From positions 26,843,301 to 26,907,300 of the forward strand of contig OX243815.1 of NCBI GenBank assembly GCA_945859605.1: a stretch of DNA of 64,000 nucleotides, given 5' to 3'. This DNA is from Lumbricus rubellus. Lineage: Eukaryota; Annelida; Clitellata; Crassiclitellata; Lumbricidae. Below the pieces are notes generated by a model, which did no database searches, was not told where the DNA came from, and saw nothing but the letters and a program-made list of their open reading frames with translations. This document shows, piece after piece, positions 62,438 to 64,000 of this stretch (its first letter is position 1; each line of letters begins with the position of its first letter). Made by a program: the position numbers and the translations under genes.

Positions 62438-64000
62438 CTTCAGTTGCAAGATTGCAGCAATTCATCATGAGCTTGGTGTTGCTGAACAGATGAACCCAAT
62501 GCACTTTCGCTTCGTGACAAATTCTTTCTTACTGTCTGTCCCTGGACTCATCATCGCTCATCGGTTTTGATTCTTTGTCTCGATGTCTTTCTACTGATAA
62601 TTAGTTTCGTGCCACCTGCAGACTCAACCTTTGCATCACATTCCAGTCCGCATCAATTCCTGACATCTCTGCAATCTACATGTCATCAATCATTCCGAGC
62701 ATGGTCTGCTTGATCAGTTAGGTATTGTCTAACATGCAGATATGTCCAAGATATTAATCCTCTTTTCCATTAGTTGTATGATGTGACCAAAGATTTTTAA
62801 TCGTCCTTTCCATTACTGTCTTCTGATATTTGCACGATGCTTCTGCTGAACTGAAATCCTCTTCGCACTTCATTATATTGATATTTTCGTCTTGTGCATT
62901 GGTTTCTTTTGCGGTATATCATCTCAAATGTCTGCAATCTGTCTGCTTGTATCTTCGTTTGAGCAACGTCCGTGAATTTTACGTAGGCTGCAAACTTATA
63001 TAATTACTGTAAAAATTTATAAATTGTCTTGGTGTTCTTCACTTTAATGTTGGCACGAATCTCCTCCGAATTTTTCCGAAACTCATCATTTCTCAAGTTA
63101 TCGTTTATATTGTTCTCAGATATTATCTGAGATGGATTAATTCACCAACATTGCCAATTCCCTTGCAATCCACCTCCACTGTTACTATTATTATCTTTCC
63201 TTCGAAAAATATCAGTGATTCGGTTTTTGCAGCTTCTACTTCACTGTCGGACATCTCTCCACTTTTTCTACCTTCAACCAGTTCTAGGTCTAAAAACCAA
63301 ATTCTGTTGAATTTGTTTTGTGATCATGTTGCCATGAACCTCAATTCCTGTTCTATTGCTTAGAGTTTTGTACATTATTTTTCTTTATTATGTAATTAAT
63401 TGGCGCCATGCCCTCTTGCCAGCAGTCAAAGCAAGTGAACAAAAATCCTCAAAAGTGCTTTAACTCACCCTATCTTAATAGGGTTGGGACAGCGATTTTA
63501 TCAACGCTGATGTATTACGAATGTAAGTAGGTAAAAAAGGAAATGTATTACAAACTTACGCACGTAATAATAGTCCTATATGAAGATTTGAATTATGTAT
63601 GCCTATACATGTATAGGCTTAGGCGTGTATGTAGCCTGTATGTATATACGCAGCATATATATGACTGTATGTATAGATTAGTAAGTAGGCTATGTGTTTA
63701 TGCATTCATGTGTATGTATTTCTCCATACTCATCAAAGTATTCATGATCACAATCTGCATTCTTTTTTGTATGCATAATATATAGATCTATATGCATAGC
63801 CAATACGTAGCGTGAATATAATATGCGCATTGTCTATAACTGCTAAGTAAATATAATGACATTAAATGCGACGGAAATGTTGCATTGGAGACGATGCATA
63901 TCATGCAATAAAGCAGCGTAACTGAGCGTATGCGTATTATGCATTAGCCATTATATGAATGTGTGTCTCTGTTTCTTTGAGTAGTGTCTCGTTTGAAAAT
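62438..64000. other. 3' flank or intron of the YTH-like gene; no further gene recognised
   Basis: No coding segment with a recognisable motif was found. AT-rich sequence with TATG/TATA runs lies near 63600-63720 and 63770-63800. If the YTH-like gene has more 3' exons, they may lie here or beyond the window. Confidence 0.4.

Overview
This window is eukaryotic nuclear DNA. Evidence: spliceosomal-type splice signals, a single-exon rhodopsin-family receptor, 5'-truncated non-LTR retrotransposons, tRNA-derived SINEs, TA-target and 8-bp-target DNA transposons, and a large amount of simple-sequence repeat. Nothing bacterial (operons, Shine-Dalgarno sites, dense genes) is present. The FMRFamide-receptor-like GPCR, the transposon mix and the frequent palindromic octamer TAGGCCTA fit a marine invertebrate, perhaps an echinoderm or another deuterostome. 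That species guess is inference and weak.

Only two stretches look like host protein genes. (1) A class A seven-transmembrane receptor on the minus strand, 14590 down to 13034, in one uninterrupted exon. (2) A plus-strand coding exon, 60867-62118, bounded by a good 3' splice site and a good 5' splice site. It encodes a low-complexity N-terminal half followed by a divergent YTH-type (m6A-RNA reader) domain in which most of the methyl-adenosine cage appears to be missing. This is the most interesting protein in the window.

The rest is intergenic or intronic DNA built from mobile elements and repeats. Region 1-5 kb: a mariner-type element with about 200-bp terminal repeats, its solo end, a TA-type MITE, a 72-bp frame-preserving minisatellite and a 117-bp tandem repeat. 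Region 5.9-7.8 kb: a 1.67-kb hAT-like element that split a GAT microsatellite and was later hit by a SINE. Region 12.6-17.9 kb: the GPCR, a SINE, a LINE reverse-transcriptase fragment wedged between two CATA arrays, and a deleted DD37D mariner. Region 18-33 kb: five 8-bp-target MITEs, an RTE-like LINE 3' end, the inverted sister of the 17.3-kb mariner, an 87-bp miniature element, two minisatellites and a SINE. Region 35-43 kb: a pogo-like element retaining a zinc-finger (PHD-like) tail, an 817-bp hAT-like element rich in GAATATT, more MITEs, and TCA/GACA/CT arrays. Region 43-50 kb: mariner and LINE fragments with a hairpin 3' UTR. Region 52.5-54.8 kb: the inverted sister of the 5.9-kb hAT-like element, which still carries LINE fragments that its sister has lost. 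Region 55-57.5 kb: a GC-rich GGC/GGT array, then a 1.5-kb CATT satellite with higher-order structure. Region 58-64 kb: a perfect 342-bp hAT MITE, a SINE, then the YTH-like gene.

All alignments were made by eye. Family names rest on motifs and on end and target-site structure, not on database searches. Element boundaries given with a target-site duplication are exact to the base as far as I can read them; boundaries without one are approximate.
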